From assembly GCA_947179245.1 (NCBI GenBank), contig CAMXBD010000008.1, forward strand, positions 1-43,538: a stretch of DNA of 43,538 bases, in the 5' to 3' direction. The notes below the pieces were generated by a model. It was not told where the DNA came from, did not search any database, and saw nothing but the letters and a program-made list of their open reading frames with translations. Made by a program: the position numbers and the translations under genes. Shown piece after piece: positions 1 through 8,611 of this stretch. Position 1 is the first letter of the stretch, and each line of letters starts with the position of its first letter. This stretch comes from an uncultured Lachnospiraceae bacterium. GTDB lineage: Bacteria; Bacillota; Clostridia; Lachnospirales; Lachnospiraceae.

Positions 1-2
1 AG

Positions 3-200
3 GCACATGGTACTAAGATGGGAGAACAGTTTATTAAAATAATTATGGATTATGCAGCGAATGAGAATGTAGATGTTTGCTATGTCACAATATACGAAAA
101 ACATAATTCGCTTATTGAGTTAGTCCAACAGTTTGGATTTGAATTGTATGGTACAAAGGGAGAGGGGAAATTTCAGGAAAATGTGTATTTAAACAGATGA
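3..200 (+). CDS. GNAT-family N-acetyltransferase, C-terminal part (5' end outside window)
   Basis: Only the last 65 or so residues are present and the frame is open to the left edge, so the true start lies upstream. The visible part reads as the end of a GNAT fold: a helix after an acetyl-CoA-binding type stretch (AHGTKMGEQF), a strand (VDVCYVTIY), a helix beginning KHNSLIELVQQFGF and a final strand. In GNAT enzymes this region completes the acetyl-CoA pocket and the 'neighbour-helix-GF' signature. The stop codon overlaps the next start (ATGA), so the two genes are translationally coupled and probably work together. The substrate cannot be told from this fragment. Confidence 0.6.
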   Translation, partial: AHGTKMGEQFIKIIMDYAANENVDVCYVTIYEKHNSLIELVQQFGFELYGTKGEGKFQENVYLNR

Positions 201-799
201 AGAGAATTACTGGTGATATAAATATAGATTTTCCGCTTATTGATATTAGTAATACAAAAAAGTATTTGCTAAGTATTTACCCTAAATATCATTCTATTAT
301 GTTTCCAGATTCTATTTTAACGACTGAGAACAAGAATATTATTACAGATGTTTCTTATACGAATTCTATCCATAAAATATATGTATGTACGATGGAACAA
401 GTGAATGAACTAAAGTATGGAGATATTGTAGTTCTTTACAGAACAGCGGAGAAGGGAAGAAATGCGGAATATTCTGCTGTTGCAACGTCTATTTGTGTTG
501 TAGAAGATGTGAAAATGCAGAATGAGTTTAGTTCTTTTGAAGACTTTTATAAATATGCGAGCAAATATAGTGTATTTGATCAAAAGGACTTACGTTACTG
601 GTACAACAAAGGTGGTTGTAAGGCTATTAAAATGACCTATAATGCGGCGATGAAAAGGAGAATAGTGCGACATGATTTAATTGAAGAAATAGGTCTGGAG
701 CGAAGCCAATATTGGGGATTTTTTGAACTGACAGATGAGCAATTTCAAAAAATAGCCCGAAAAGGAAATGTCAATAAGATATTGAAAAATAAGAACTAA
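197..799 (+). CDS. PUA/ASCH-like domain protein coupled to the acetyltransferase
   Basis: A 200-residue protein whose ATG overlaps the stop of the preceding acetyltransferase gene. The middle part (YGDIVVLYRTAEKGRNAEYS, then a strand ending CVVEDV, residues about 75-105) resembles the beta-barrel core of EVE/ASCH/PUA-like proteins, which bind RNA or modified bases. The C-terminal part (SQYWGFFELTDEQF, about residues 172-185) is typical of the same group. From family knowledge, proteins of this kind are found next to or fused with GNAT domains, in keeping with the coupling here. There is no signal peptide or membrane segment, so it should be cytoplasmic. The substrate is unknown. Confidence 0.55.
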   Translation: MKRITGDINIDFPLIDISNTKKYLLSIYPKYHSIMFPDSILTTENKNIITDVSYTNSIHKIYVCTMEQVNELKYGDIVVLYRTAEKGRNAEYSAVATSICVVEDVKMQNEFSSFEDFYKYASKYSVFDQKDLRYWYNKGGCKAIKMTYNAAMKRRIVRHDLIEEIGLERSQYWGFFELTDEQFQKIARKGNVNKILKNKN

Positions 800-878
800 T
801 GTTCGCAAATGCAATTGCAATGATATATTGGTTGAGGTATAATATGTTATAAAAGGCAATTGAAATGGAGTGGAAAGC

Positions 879-1256
879 ATGTGTGCAATACTATTATCGA
901 TTAATCCCAACCATGTAGAGAATATATTAAATGGAACTAAGAAATATGAATTTAGAAAAAAGGCATGTAAGAGACATGTAGATAAAATATTAATTTATTC
1001 TACAACCCCAATTATGCGGGTAGTGGGGGAAGCAGAGATCGAAGAGATTCTTATTGATAACCCGGAAATGATCTGGAAGAAGACGAAGAAAAGATCAGGA
1101 ATAGATAAAATTTTTTTTGATCAGTATTATGCAGATAGAGATCAGGCCGTTGCGTATAAATTAAAAAACGTCATAAAATATGGAGAGCCAAAGGAATTGA
1201 AAGATTATGGTATAAGTAATGCTCCCCAGTCTTTTCAATACATAGAAGAAGCATAA
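879..1256 (+). CDS. ASCH-domain protein
   Basis: A 125-residue protein with the hallmarks of the ASCH fold (PUA-like beta barrel, implicated in RNA or nucleotide binding): an N-terminal 'LLSINPNHVENILNGTKKYE' motif followed by FRK, then strands ending IYSTTPIMRVVGEAEI. The ATG at 879 is preferred over the in-frame GTG at 870 because GGAG at 867-870 lies eight bases upstream of the ATG and overlaps the GTG. It is 79 bases downstream of the previous PUA-like gene and followed by a terminator. With two PUA-like genes and an acetyltransferase side by side, the cluster looks like a small RNA- or nucleotide-related accessory module, but no function is shown. Confidence 0.7.
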   Translation: MCAILLSINPNHVENILNGTKKYEFRKKACKRHVDKILIYSTTPIMRVVGEAEIEEILIDNPEMIWKKTKKRSGIDKIFFDQYYADRDQAVAYKLKNVIKYGEPKELKDYGISNAPQSFQYIEEA

Positions 1257-1274
1257 AGAAGATAAATAGATAAA

Positions 1275-1302
1275 AAGAATTGCACAACGCAGTTCTTTTT
1301 TA
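1275..1302 (+). terminator. Rho-independent terminator after the ASCH gene
   Basis: An 8-bp stem (AGAATTGC paired with GCAGTTCT, one G-U) with a five-base loop is followed at once by a T-run. It lies 20 bases after the ASCH stop codon. Confidence 0.75.
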
Positions 1303-1432
1303 TTTTGCCTATTGTTGTTTAGAGATTATTTAGAGAAAACCTTGGTATGATGTTATCTGTAAGAGCAAAGACAGATGATCATTTGTGGAGCAGATTAGAA
1401 TAAGTAAGAGAAAGACAGGGTAAAAGAGGATT

Positions 1433-3937
1433 ATGAAAAAAGTTCAATATAAAAAAATCATTGCGGCTGGTATGTCGCTCATAATAACTGCTTCGCTTCT
1501 TGCAGGATGCGGGAACAGTGGTCAGCAGACGGGTGCGGACAATACAGATTCTGCAAGTGATATGGCGGCAGATGGCAGTGGACAGACAGGTGAAGGGTCT
1601 GATAGTACAGCCATGGGACGGTATCTGGAAGAAGTTATGGATCTGTCGGAAACCCTTGGCGGGTATCGGGAGAAGCTTTTTGTGTTTGAAGACGAGGTAA
1701 CGATCACACAGCCTATGGGCAGCATGCAGGTTTCGGAGGATCACGGGAGTACATGGAAAACGGAAGAGGAGGAGTGGCTGGGCGATTTCTTCGACAAAGG
1801 ACGGTATGTTGATGATTATGCTGTCGGTGTGGACGGTACGATCGGCATTGTTTACTCCGAAATGGACTCTCAGGAGGAGACAGCAGGTGAAGAGGCAGAC
1901 AATGATGAGACTGTAGATAGTGACGAAACCGGCGAGGATGCAGAGAGCAGTGATGAGAATAGCGAAGATACGGAAATAGCCGCGCAGGAGGATTCTGGGG
2001 ATGAGAATTTTCAGATGGGAACGGAAGAAGATTTCTGGGGTCATTCACATAAAAATGCACTGATTGTAAGACCTGATGGCACGCAAATACCGATTACTCT
2101 TCCCAAGGAAGAAGAGGGACCGCAGCATATCTGGATAACGGATGCGGGAAAGGTTTTCGTAGGAACAGACAATGAGGTTTTATATGAGATTGCGGAGGAT
2201 GGCAGCGGAAAAGTATATCTGGCTTTGGAGGATACTCCTGTACTGATACAGTTTCAGGGAAACCGTATGATTATGGATGGCTATGGTTTCGATGAACTGC
2301 TCATCTATGATATGGAGGCAGAAGAATATATTGAGGATGCAGTGCTGAATGATTTTGTGGCGGAAAATTATGGCGACAGGAATTTTAACGGCGGAAGCTG
2401 GTATGATCTGTTCTTCTTCGGGGGAGAGGATGATGTTCTTTATCTGGCGGGAGAAAAAGGGGTTCACCGCCATGTAATCGGCGGCAGCGCCATGGAACAG
2501 ATTGTTGATGCGAGTCTTACGACATTCGGCAATCCAAGTTACAAGCTGCTCGGAATGGCTGTGATGGGTAACAATGAGTTTATGGCGCTTTTTACGGGAG
2601 CGAGACTGGTGCGGTATACGTATGATCCGACGGTTCCTACCGTGCCGAATGAGAGGATTAAAGCATACAGCCTCGTAGATAATACGATGCTCAGAAAAGC
2701 GATTGCTATCTATCAGACAGAACATCCTGAGGTCTATGTGGAATACGAGGTCGGCATGGCAGAGGGCGGTTCGGTGACGAGAGAGGACGCTTTGAAGAAG
2801 CTGAATACGGAGATTATGGCAGGTGAAGGACCTGATCTGCTCGTACTGGATAATATTCCGGCGGACTCCTATATTGAAAAAGGGCTGCTCAAAGATCTGG
2901 GACCATTTGTGGACAGCTTAAGCGGAGATGAGAAGTTGTTTGACAATATCGTGGATGCATTCAGGCAGGATGGCAGGATTTATACGATACCTTGTGAGGT
3001 GAATCTCCCTACGATTATGGGAAAAGAAGAGTATGTTGCCAAAATGACAGACTTAGAGGGAATCACTGAAGGAATGGAAGAACTTAGGAGGGACAATCCG
3101 GGAAAAGACCTGTTAATGCTGTGTTCTCCGAAAGCTGTCATGAAAAACTTTGTGACCGCCTCTGCGCCTGCATGGATGACGTCAGACGGCGAGATTAACA
3201 GAGAGGCGGTTGAGGAATTCTTTGCACAGACCAAGCGGATTTATGATGCGCAGATGGATGGTCTGCCGGAAGAAGATATTCAGCGTTATGAGCAGTGGGA
3301 TAAAGAAAATGTAGAGTATGGTATAGAGCGGGTGGAAGATCAGAGTTATTACATGTTTGGAATGGACGAATTTAATTATTTGTTGGGAGACAGACAAATT
3401 CTGGCAGGGATTATAGGCTATGCCTATGCCTATACGGAACTGACATCAATGCAGAAAATTAAAGGTTTTGAGGATAATGTGATCGTACCCATGAACGGAT
3501 TATGCAGCGATGTATTCTGTGTGCAGACATTGGCGGGGATTAATGCATCTTCGAGCAATATGACCCATGCCGAGGGGCTGCTCAAAGTACTGCTGGGGAC
3601 AGAAAATATAACGAGTTACGGATTTCCGGTCAATCAGACGGCATTTGAGAAAGAATTATATCCCGATGACTATGAGTCTCCGGATGAAATTTATTCCACA
3701 CTAGGATATCTGGATGATAACGGAAATTCGTTTACGTGGCAGATCTATTGGTTTGACGAGGACGAGGCGAACGAACTGCGTGAACGTATGAAGACAGTGA
3801 ATACGCCCTATGTGGAAAATGAAGTGATCGAGGAAGCGGTATTTAACGCAGGAGTCCGGTATATGAACGGAGAGATAGAGCTGGATGAAGCGGTGGCGGA
3901 TGTAGAAAAGAGTATGGCAATTTATTTAGCAGAATAG
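1433..3937 (+). CDS. Extracellular solute-binding lipoprotein (family 1) with extra N-terminal beta-rich domain
   Basis: The 834-residue product begins with a lipoprotein signal peptide (lipobox LLAGC, Cys26), so it should be anchored on the outer face of the membrane. Residues about 100-400 are not part of a normal binding protein: an Asp-box-like SEDHGSTWK near residue 101, a very acidic low-complexity stretch (about 145-190), then repeated beta-strand patterns that could form a propeller. From about residue 410 (IKAYSLVDNTMLRKAIAIYQ) it reads as a family 1 sugar-binding protein: helix, strand, then the GPDLLVLDN type motif and YTIPCEVN. Two MalF/MalG-like permeases follow, so this is the receptor of a carbohydrate-type importer. 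Normal binding proteins are about 400-450 residues, so this one is about twice that. The ATG has AGAGG upstream. Ligand unknown. Confidence 0.85.
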   Translation: MKKVQYKKIIAAGMSLIITASLLAGCGNSGQQTGADNTDSASDMAADGSGQTGEGSDSTAMGRYLEEVMDLSETLGGYREKLFVFEDEVTITQPMGSMQVSEDHGSTWKTEEEEWLGDFFDKGRYVDDYAVGVDGTIGIVYSEMDSQEETAGEEADNDETVDSDETGEDAESSDENSEDTEIAAQEDSGDENFQMGTEEDFWGHSHKNALIVRPDGTQIPITLPKEEEGPQHIWITDAGKVFVGTDNEVLYEIAEDGSGKVYLALEDTPVLIQFQGNRMIMDGYGFDELLIYDMEAEEYIEDAVLNDFVAENYGDRNFNGGSWYDLFFFGGEDDVLYLAGEKGVHRHVIGGSAMEQIVDASLTTFGNPSYKLLGMAVMGNNEFMALFTGARLVRYTYDPTVPTVPNERIKAYSLVDNTMLRKAIAIYQTEHPEVYVEYEVGMAEGGSVTREDALKKLNTEIMAGEGPDLLVLDNIPADSYIEKGLLKDLGPFVDSLSGDEKLFDNIVDAFRQDGRIYTIPCEVNLPTIMGKEEYVAKMTDLEGITEGMEELRRDNPGKDLLMLCSPKAVMKNFVTASAPAWMTSDGEINREAVEEFFAQTKRIYDAQMDGLPEEDIQRYEQWDKENVEYGIERVEDQSYYMFGMDEFNYLLGDRQILAGIIGYAYAYTELTSMQKIKGFEDNVIVPMNGLCSDVFCVQTLAGINASSSNMTHAEGLLKVLLGTENITSYGFPVNQTAFEKELYPDDYESPDEIYSTLGYLDDNGNSFTWQIYWFDEDEANELRERMKTVNTPYVENEVIEEAVFNAGVRYMNGEIELDEAVADVEKSMAIYLAE

Positions 3938-3953
3938 GAGAGTAGTAGTATAT

Positions 3954-4838
3954 ATGAAAATGCGAAAGACCGGTGCAAAAGTTCATAAGGATACGTGGGC
4001 GTTCTTCCTGTTTCTGATGCCTAGTCTGCTGGGAGTGCTGGTTTTTGTGCTGGTGCCGTTTCTGGATGTGTTCGTCCGCTCTTTTAAGACGGTGGTGACG
4101 AAACAGTTTGTCGGTTTTCAGAATTATAAGACGATTTTTGCTAATCAGGCATTTCAGCTGGCGGTTAGGAATACTATCCGGTTTACACTTGTCTGCATTC
4201 CGCTTTTAGTAGTGATTGGTCTGATGATTGCATTGCCGGTCAGCAAGTTAAAGAGTGCGGGAACAATCAAGTCTTTGTACTTGTTCCCGCTTGCCATGCC
4301 CACGGCAACGATCGTGATCGTGTGGAAAATGGTCTTTTATAAACAGGGATTTCTAAATCTGGCATTGACACTGATCGGAGAATGGACGGGATTGTGGGGA
4401 GAAGTACATATTGATTATCTGGGAAGCAGCGCATCTTTCTGGGTGTTGGTATTCAGCTATATCTGGAAAAATGCAGGCTACACAATTGTGCTGTGGCTGG
4501 CGGGAATCCTCGGAATCCCCAATGAATTGCTGGAGGCGGCGCGGGTGGACGGCGCCTCCGAATGGCAGTGCTTTTTTAAGATTGTACTTCCGAATCTGAA
4601 AGGGAGTCTTTATACGATTGTGATATTATCTTTTTTGAACTCGTTTAAAATCTATAGGGAAGCGTATCTGGTGGCAGGGGCCTATCCGGAACAGGATATG
4701 TATCTGTTACAGCATTTGTTCAATAACTGGTTTGTCAATCTTGACTTTGATAAGATGGCGGCAGCAGCCGTCTGTGTGGGCGGATTTTTGTTTGTGGTGA
4801 TTATGCTGTTGCAGAGAGCGTGGGATAAGAAGGAATAA
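3954..4838 (+). CDS. ABC sugar-type permease, MalF/UgpA-like
   Basis: A 294-residue inner-membrane permease with six predicted hydrophobic segments (first at about residues 15-40, FLFLMPSLLGVLVFVLVPF). The EAA loop, where the ATPase docks, is seen at about residues 191-210 as ELLEAARVDGASEWQCFFKI. It starts 16 bases after the binding-protein gene and is followed 48 bases later by a second permease, so the two should form the heterodimeric channel. No ATPase gene is present in the operon; in Firmicutes such importers often share a MsiK/MalK-type ATPase encoded elsewhere. Confidence 0.92.
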   Translation: MKMRKTGAKVHKDTWAFFLFLMPSLLGVLVFVLVPFLDVFVRSFKTVVTKQFVGFQNYKTIFANQAFQLAVRNTIRFTLVCIPLLVVIGLMIALPVSKLKSAGTIKSLYLFPLAMPTATIVIVWKMVFYKQGFLNLALTLIGEWTGLWGEVHIDYLGSSASFWVLVFSYIWKNAGYTIVLWLAGILGIPNELLEAARVDGASEWQCFFKIVLPNLKGSLYTIVILSFLNSFKIYREAYLVAGAYPEQDMYLLQHLFNNWFVNLDFDKMAAAAVCVGGFLFVVIMLLQRAWDKKE

Positions 4839-4886
4839 TTGGAATAGAACAATTATGTGTAGATATGAGAAAGGACAGAATAATAA

Positions 4887-5762
4887 ATGAGTTTACATAA
4901 CTTTGCGTCAAGGTGGAAGGATATTAAAAAAGGAATTACGATCTGTCTGATTTTGCTTCCTACACTTCTGGTCTGTCTGCCGATTATTTTGCTGGTGACG
5001 GGATCGGTGATGAGCAGTGGGGAACTGCGCCAGCATTTGTCGCCGGTATTTTCCGATGCATTGGATTATATCAGCTGGAAGATAGTGCCGGATTATCCGA
5101 CTTTTGAGAATTATGGCAGACTGCTTTTTATGACGCCGCAGTTCTTTGTACTGTTCTGGAATTCTATTAAAATGGTGGGGTGTATACTGGCGGGACAGTT
5201 GCTGGTGGGCGTTCCGGCGGCGTGGGCTTTTGCGGTGTATAAGGTAAAGGGGAGCCGGGCTCTTTTTGCGCTCTATATTGTGTTGATGCTTCTGCCCTTT
5301 CAGGTCACGATGCTCTCCAGCTATCTTGTGCTGAACAGGCTGGGGATGCTTGATACGCAGCAGTCGGTCATCCTGCCCGCGGTTTTTTCCACATTTCCGG
5401 TGTTTCTGACTTATGGAGGGTTCCGGTGTATTCCGATTCAGCTTCTTGAGGCGGCGCGGATTGACGGAGCAGGAGAACTTCGGATCTTTTGTAAAATTGG
5501 GCTTCCGTTGGGAAAAAGTGGCTTATTGTCTGCCATGGTGTTAGGGTTTCTGGAATATTGGAATATGATGGAGCAGCCGATGGCTTTTCTGGAAGATAAG
5601 TCACTGTGGCCCTTGTCATTGTACCTGCCTGAAATCACATGGGCGCAGGCGGGGTATGCGTTTACGACGTCAATCATCACGCTGATTCCGGCGGTGTTTG
5701 TATTCGTCTGGGGGCAGGACTATCTGGAGCAGGGGATTATTTTTTCGGGACTCAAAGAATAG
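4887..5762 (+). CDS. ABC sugar-type permease, MalG/UgpE-like
   Basis: A 291-residue partner permease with a first membrane helix at about residues 16-38 and the EAA loop at about residues 185-205 (QLLEAARIDGAGELRIFCKI). The extracellular loop after the first helix, with PTFENYGRLL at about residues 70-80, is typical of the MalG branch. It belongs to the operon with the binding protein at 1433 and the first permease at 3954. The next gene, an adaptor-like pseudogene, follows after about 40 bases. The transported substrate cannot be deduced from the permeases alone. Confidence 0.92.
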   Translation: MSLHNFASRWKDIKKGITICLILLPTLLVCLPIILLVTGSVMSSGELRQHLSPVFSDALDYISWKIVPDYPTFENYGRLLFMTPQFFVLFWNSIKMVGCILAGQLLVGVPAAWAFAVYKVKGSRALFALYIVLMLLPFQVTMLSSYLVLNRLGMLDTQQSVILPAVFSTFPVFLTYGGFRCIPIQLLEAARIDGAGELRIFCKIGLPLGKSGLLSAMVLGFLEYWNMMEQPMAFLEDKSLWPLSLYLPEITWAQAGYAFTTSIITLIPAVFVFVWGQDYLEQGIIFSGLKE

Positions 5763-5803
5763 CAGAATCAGATAAATAGGAATATGAAGTGGAGGCGAGA
5801 ATT

Positions 5804-7117
5804 TTGAACGGTAACAGGAAGAAGAAAATTGTGGCAGGGTTTTGTGTGTTTCTGGGGCTTATGTGGCTTTGTACGGTGATATCCAAGAGCATTTATGCCT
5901 CAAAACTTCCGATTGTATCAACGGAAAAGATTCAGCAGAAATATGTGGAGCATATTGTGGAAGTGGATGGCATTGTGATAGCAGGTGAGAAGAGCCCGGT
6001 TACTGCGCTTAGTGGTCTGCGGGTGGAGGGACTGGCGGTACAGGTAGGCGATCAGGTAGAAGAGGGAGATGTGCTTTTTACGATAGATATGGACGACTTG
6101 ACAGATATCATAGATGAGAAGCAGACAGCAATCTCCAAGCTGCAGACACAGATCAATACCATACTGGAAAATGAGGAGCTGGCAAGACAGAAGAAGGAAT
6201 TGGAAGAACAGCGTGCCAGAGAGGATTATGACGCCTTGGCGAGACGTGAAGACACGCTGGTAGGGAGAGGTGCGGAAGAAGTCAATCAGGCCGAAAAAGA
6301 TTTGGAGAATCAGGAAGGCGGAGATGATGAGGCGCTGAAAGATGCTTTACAGCAGGCGGCATATGCGGAAGCAGATGCTAAGTGGCAGAGAGAGACTGCA
6401 ATGAAGGAAGCTGAAAGAAAAGTGGAGGATATCATTGCGCCGGAGAATGCAGATTCCACGTTGGAGGTCAGTCGTCTGGAGTTGTCTGATTTGCAGGAAT
6501 AACTGTCACGTTTTCAAAGAATCAAGGACGCAGAGGGGCAGATCAGAGCGGACAAAAGCGGAATGATCACAGATATCTATATCAACACAGGCGGAAGGAC
6601 TTCCGATTCGGCAGTTATGCTGCTTGCGGATGATTCTGTACCTTGCCAGTTCAAAACAGTTCTCACACAGGAGCAGAAGAAGTATGTGGGATTGAATGAT
6701 TCGGTGACTTTAAAGCTGGATGGCAGCAGCAGAGAAAAAGAGGCGGTTGTGGATTATCTGTCTGAGAGCAGCAACATGCCCGGAAGTTATGAAGTCTACG
6801 TCAACCTTCCGGAAGGGACAGGAGTTCCGGGGCTGTCGGGCACGATGAGCCATGCAGAGTCGGGAGAAAAACACTCCTGTTGCGTTACACCGGCTGCCGT
6901 GTACAAAGAAGGCACCAGAAGTTATGTCTATGTAGTCAAAGAGCGGGACGGTATTCTGGGTAAGGAATATTATGCGGAGCAGGTCAACGTGAGAGTGTTA
7001 GATGAAAATGAAAATCTGGTTGCGATAGAGGGTGCGCTGGATAGTGACAGCCTGATTATTTCCTCCGCCACCAAGGAAGTGAAGAATGGAGATGTTATCA
7101 GACTGTCAGAAGAGTAG
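5804..7117 (+). pseudogene. HlyD/RND-type membrane-fusion adaptor, interrupted by an in-frame TAA
   Basis: One continuous reading frame encodes about 437 codons but is broken by TAA at 6500-6502. Before the stop: a membrane helix (about residues 7-23), a lipoyl-like half (VEVDGIVIAGEKSPVTALSG) and a long coiled coil. After it the same frame resumes (LSRFQRIKDAEGQIRADKSG) with the second lipoyl half and beta-barrel and membrane-proximal domains, ending at 7117. A single C-to-T change (CAA to TAA) would explain the break. An internal ATG at 6563 could give only a helix-less fragment. The TTG at 5804 is chosen over the GTG at 5789 because GGAGG at 5791-5795 sits eight bases upstream. Adaptors normally pair with MacB-like or efflux transporters, so its place behind a sugar importer is odd. 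Confidence 0.8.
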
Positions 7118-8332
7118 TTAGCTATAGCTGTTTCTGAAGTTTTCAGGGAGCTCTGCCTGAAAGCCAGTCAACTGCCCTGCAGCGATGTTATCCTTGACTT
7201 CTTTTTCCCAATAAAAAGACTGTATGAGATCCACCTCTTCCTCGGTCATTTCATAGAAAACTGTCTCCTCCGCGGTTATCTCTTCGTACACTTTACCGGC
7301 GGATTCCGCAATCTCACTCCAGAAATAGAGCAGAATACCGCAGAGCAGATAGAGCAGGAATAGGGACTTCCTGTGTTTTTTAAGTTTCTTGTATATCTTC
7401 GGAGCTGCGGCGGAAGCGGTTCTGTAAGGCCACAGAGACAATGCGGTGTATGGAGGCTGGGACGCATGAGGAGATCGGTCAGCATACGAAGTCTGGGCTG
7501 TGTACGGGGATTGGACATCGTAAGGAGAACGGTCGGCGTATGAAATCCGGGTCGCATACGGGGATGGGGGAGCGCATTGGGAAGCGCATGGGTATTGCAC
7601 CGTGACAAAGTTGGTTTCGGCTGCCTTTGAGCCAAGTCTGCTTTTCCTGTATTTTATTAATATAAACAGTGCACTGACCAGATCAAGCCCCGGAATCATT
7701 TGCACGCCAAAGTGATATCCGGATGGCTGGCGCATGTTCCCTGTCTGTTGTCTGAGATAGCGGATGTAACTTATGCCGATGCAGCCGTTTGCAACGTCTA
7801 ATATAAGAGGAAAGATGACTGGAATCATCAGGTGAAGCAGCAGAAAAAAAGGCCAAAGAGGGATCAGGAGGAGCAGTGCATAGCCAATGACTTCAGGATC
7901 TATGCAGCGAATCGTTTGCTCAAAGAGCCATGTGTTGAGCGGCAGGAAGGGCACAAACGCCAGTTTGAGCACAATCCAGCCTCTTTTTATCTGACTGGCT
8001 GCCCCGATGCCATATAACGTTTGAATCGATATCAGGTTAAGACCGGACAGAATACAAATTACCATGAACATGCATATATAGCTGAATATCTGGACGCCAT
8101 AGCGAAGAGAGTCAGCAAACAGGAACAGTCGCAGTGCGGCGGTAAGCAGATACAGATACATACACGCGATGCAGGCGAGGGGTATGCGGGATATTTTCCG
8201 TTTTTTTACTTTCAAAAGCGCTTCGAGATCTATGCTAAGATAAGATATGCGGATAAAATCTGAGAGACCTATCCATAAAAAGATCAGCATTGCCAGATAT
8301 AATGGGAACATTGAGCTTTTATATGTATCCAT
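7118..8332 (-). CDS. Multi-pass membrane protein of unknown function with a Tyr/Pro/Ser repeat
   Basis: About 404 residues with some five or six hydrophobic segments in the N-terminal half (first about residues 8-27), a Tyr/Pro/Ser/Ala-rich region (about residues 245-300), one more membrane helix (about 325-345) and an acidic tail. The central part resembles signal peptidase I-associated or DUF5684-like small membrane proteins (GCIGISYIRYL ... MIPGLDLVSALFILIKYRK), but I do not recognise the family with confidence. The ATG at 8332 is chosen over that at 8344 because GGAGG lies five bases upstream of it and overlaps the earlier codon. It converges on the adaptor pseudogene with no spacer: its stop begins at the base after that gene's stop. 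Confidence 0.6.
   Translation of the reverse strand: MDTYKSSMFPLYLAMLIFLWIGLSDFIRISYLSIDLEALLKVKKRKISRIPLACIACMYLYLLTAALRLFLFADSLRYGVQIFSYICMFMVICILSGLNLISIQTLYGIGAASQIKRGWIVLKLAFVPFLPLNTWLFEQTIRCIDPEVIGYALLLLIPLWPFFLLLHLMIPVIFPLILDVANGCIGISYIRYLRQQTGNMRQPSGYHFGVQMIPGLDLVSALFILIKYRKSRLGSKAAETNFVTVQYPCASQCAPPSPYATRISYADRSPYDVQSPYTAQTSYADRSPHASQPPYTALSLWPYRTASAAAPKIYKKLKKHRKSLFLLYLLCGILLYFWSEIAESAGKVYEEITAEETVFYEMTEEEVDLIQSFYWEKEVKDNIAAGQLTGFQAELPENFRNSYS
7443..7568 (-). repeat. Two degenerate 63-bp (21-residue) tandem repeats inside the membrane protein gene
   Basis: The encoded units share a pattern SPY...SYADRSPY/H...Q. The DNA copies are similar but not identical, with a 63-base offset, so this is an older coding repeat. 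Confidence 0.6.
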
Positions 8333-8495
8333 GATTACCTCCATGATTGCTTATTGATGAAGCAGTGCAATACGTCAGATTAACGAATAAACGATTAATT
8401 GTTGTTGTCATGAAATACATAAAATTTAAGCACAACTACAGTGTATAGTTTATCATATTGCAAAATAAAAGTCTAGTAATTTTTTTGTTTCCTTA

Positions 8496-8580
8496 TACAA
8501 TAATAGAAGAGAATCGACATGTATCTGTCCGGATGGAAGCCAATATCTTCGTCGCCGCGCTTTCGCTCCAGACAGATACA
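8496..8580 (+). promoter_or_regulatory. Putative promoter -10 box and large leader stem-loop before the helicase gene
   Basis: A -10-like TACAAT (8496-8501) is followed by a perfect 10-bp inverted repeat: TGTATCTGTC (8520-8529) and GACAGATACA (8571-8580), enclosing 41 bases. The structure would sit at the 5' end of the helicase mRNA, about 20 bases before the ribosome binding site AAAGGAGGT. No known riboswitch consensus is recognised. The -35 element is not clear. Confidence 0.45.
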
Positions 8581-8611
8581 TTGAACAGCAGGGAGACAAA
8601 GGAGGTCGCAC

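Noticed and set aside
6500-6502. Stop-codon reassignment or readthrough as an explanation for the in-frame TAA (and the TAG at 32433)
   Set aside because: TAA and TAG end many normal genes in this window, so ordinary nonsense mutations are simpler.
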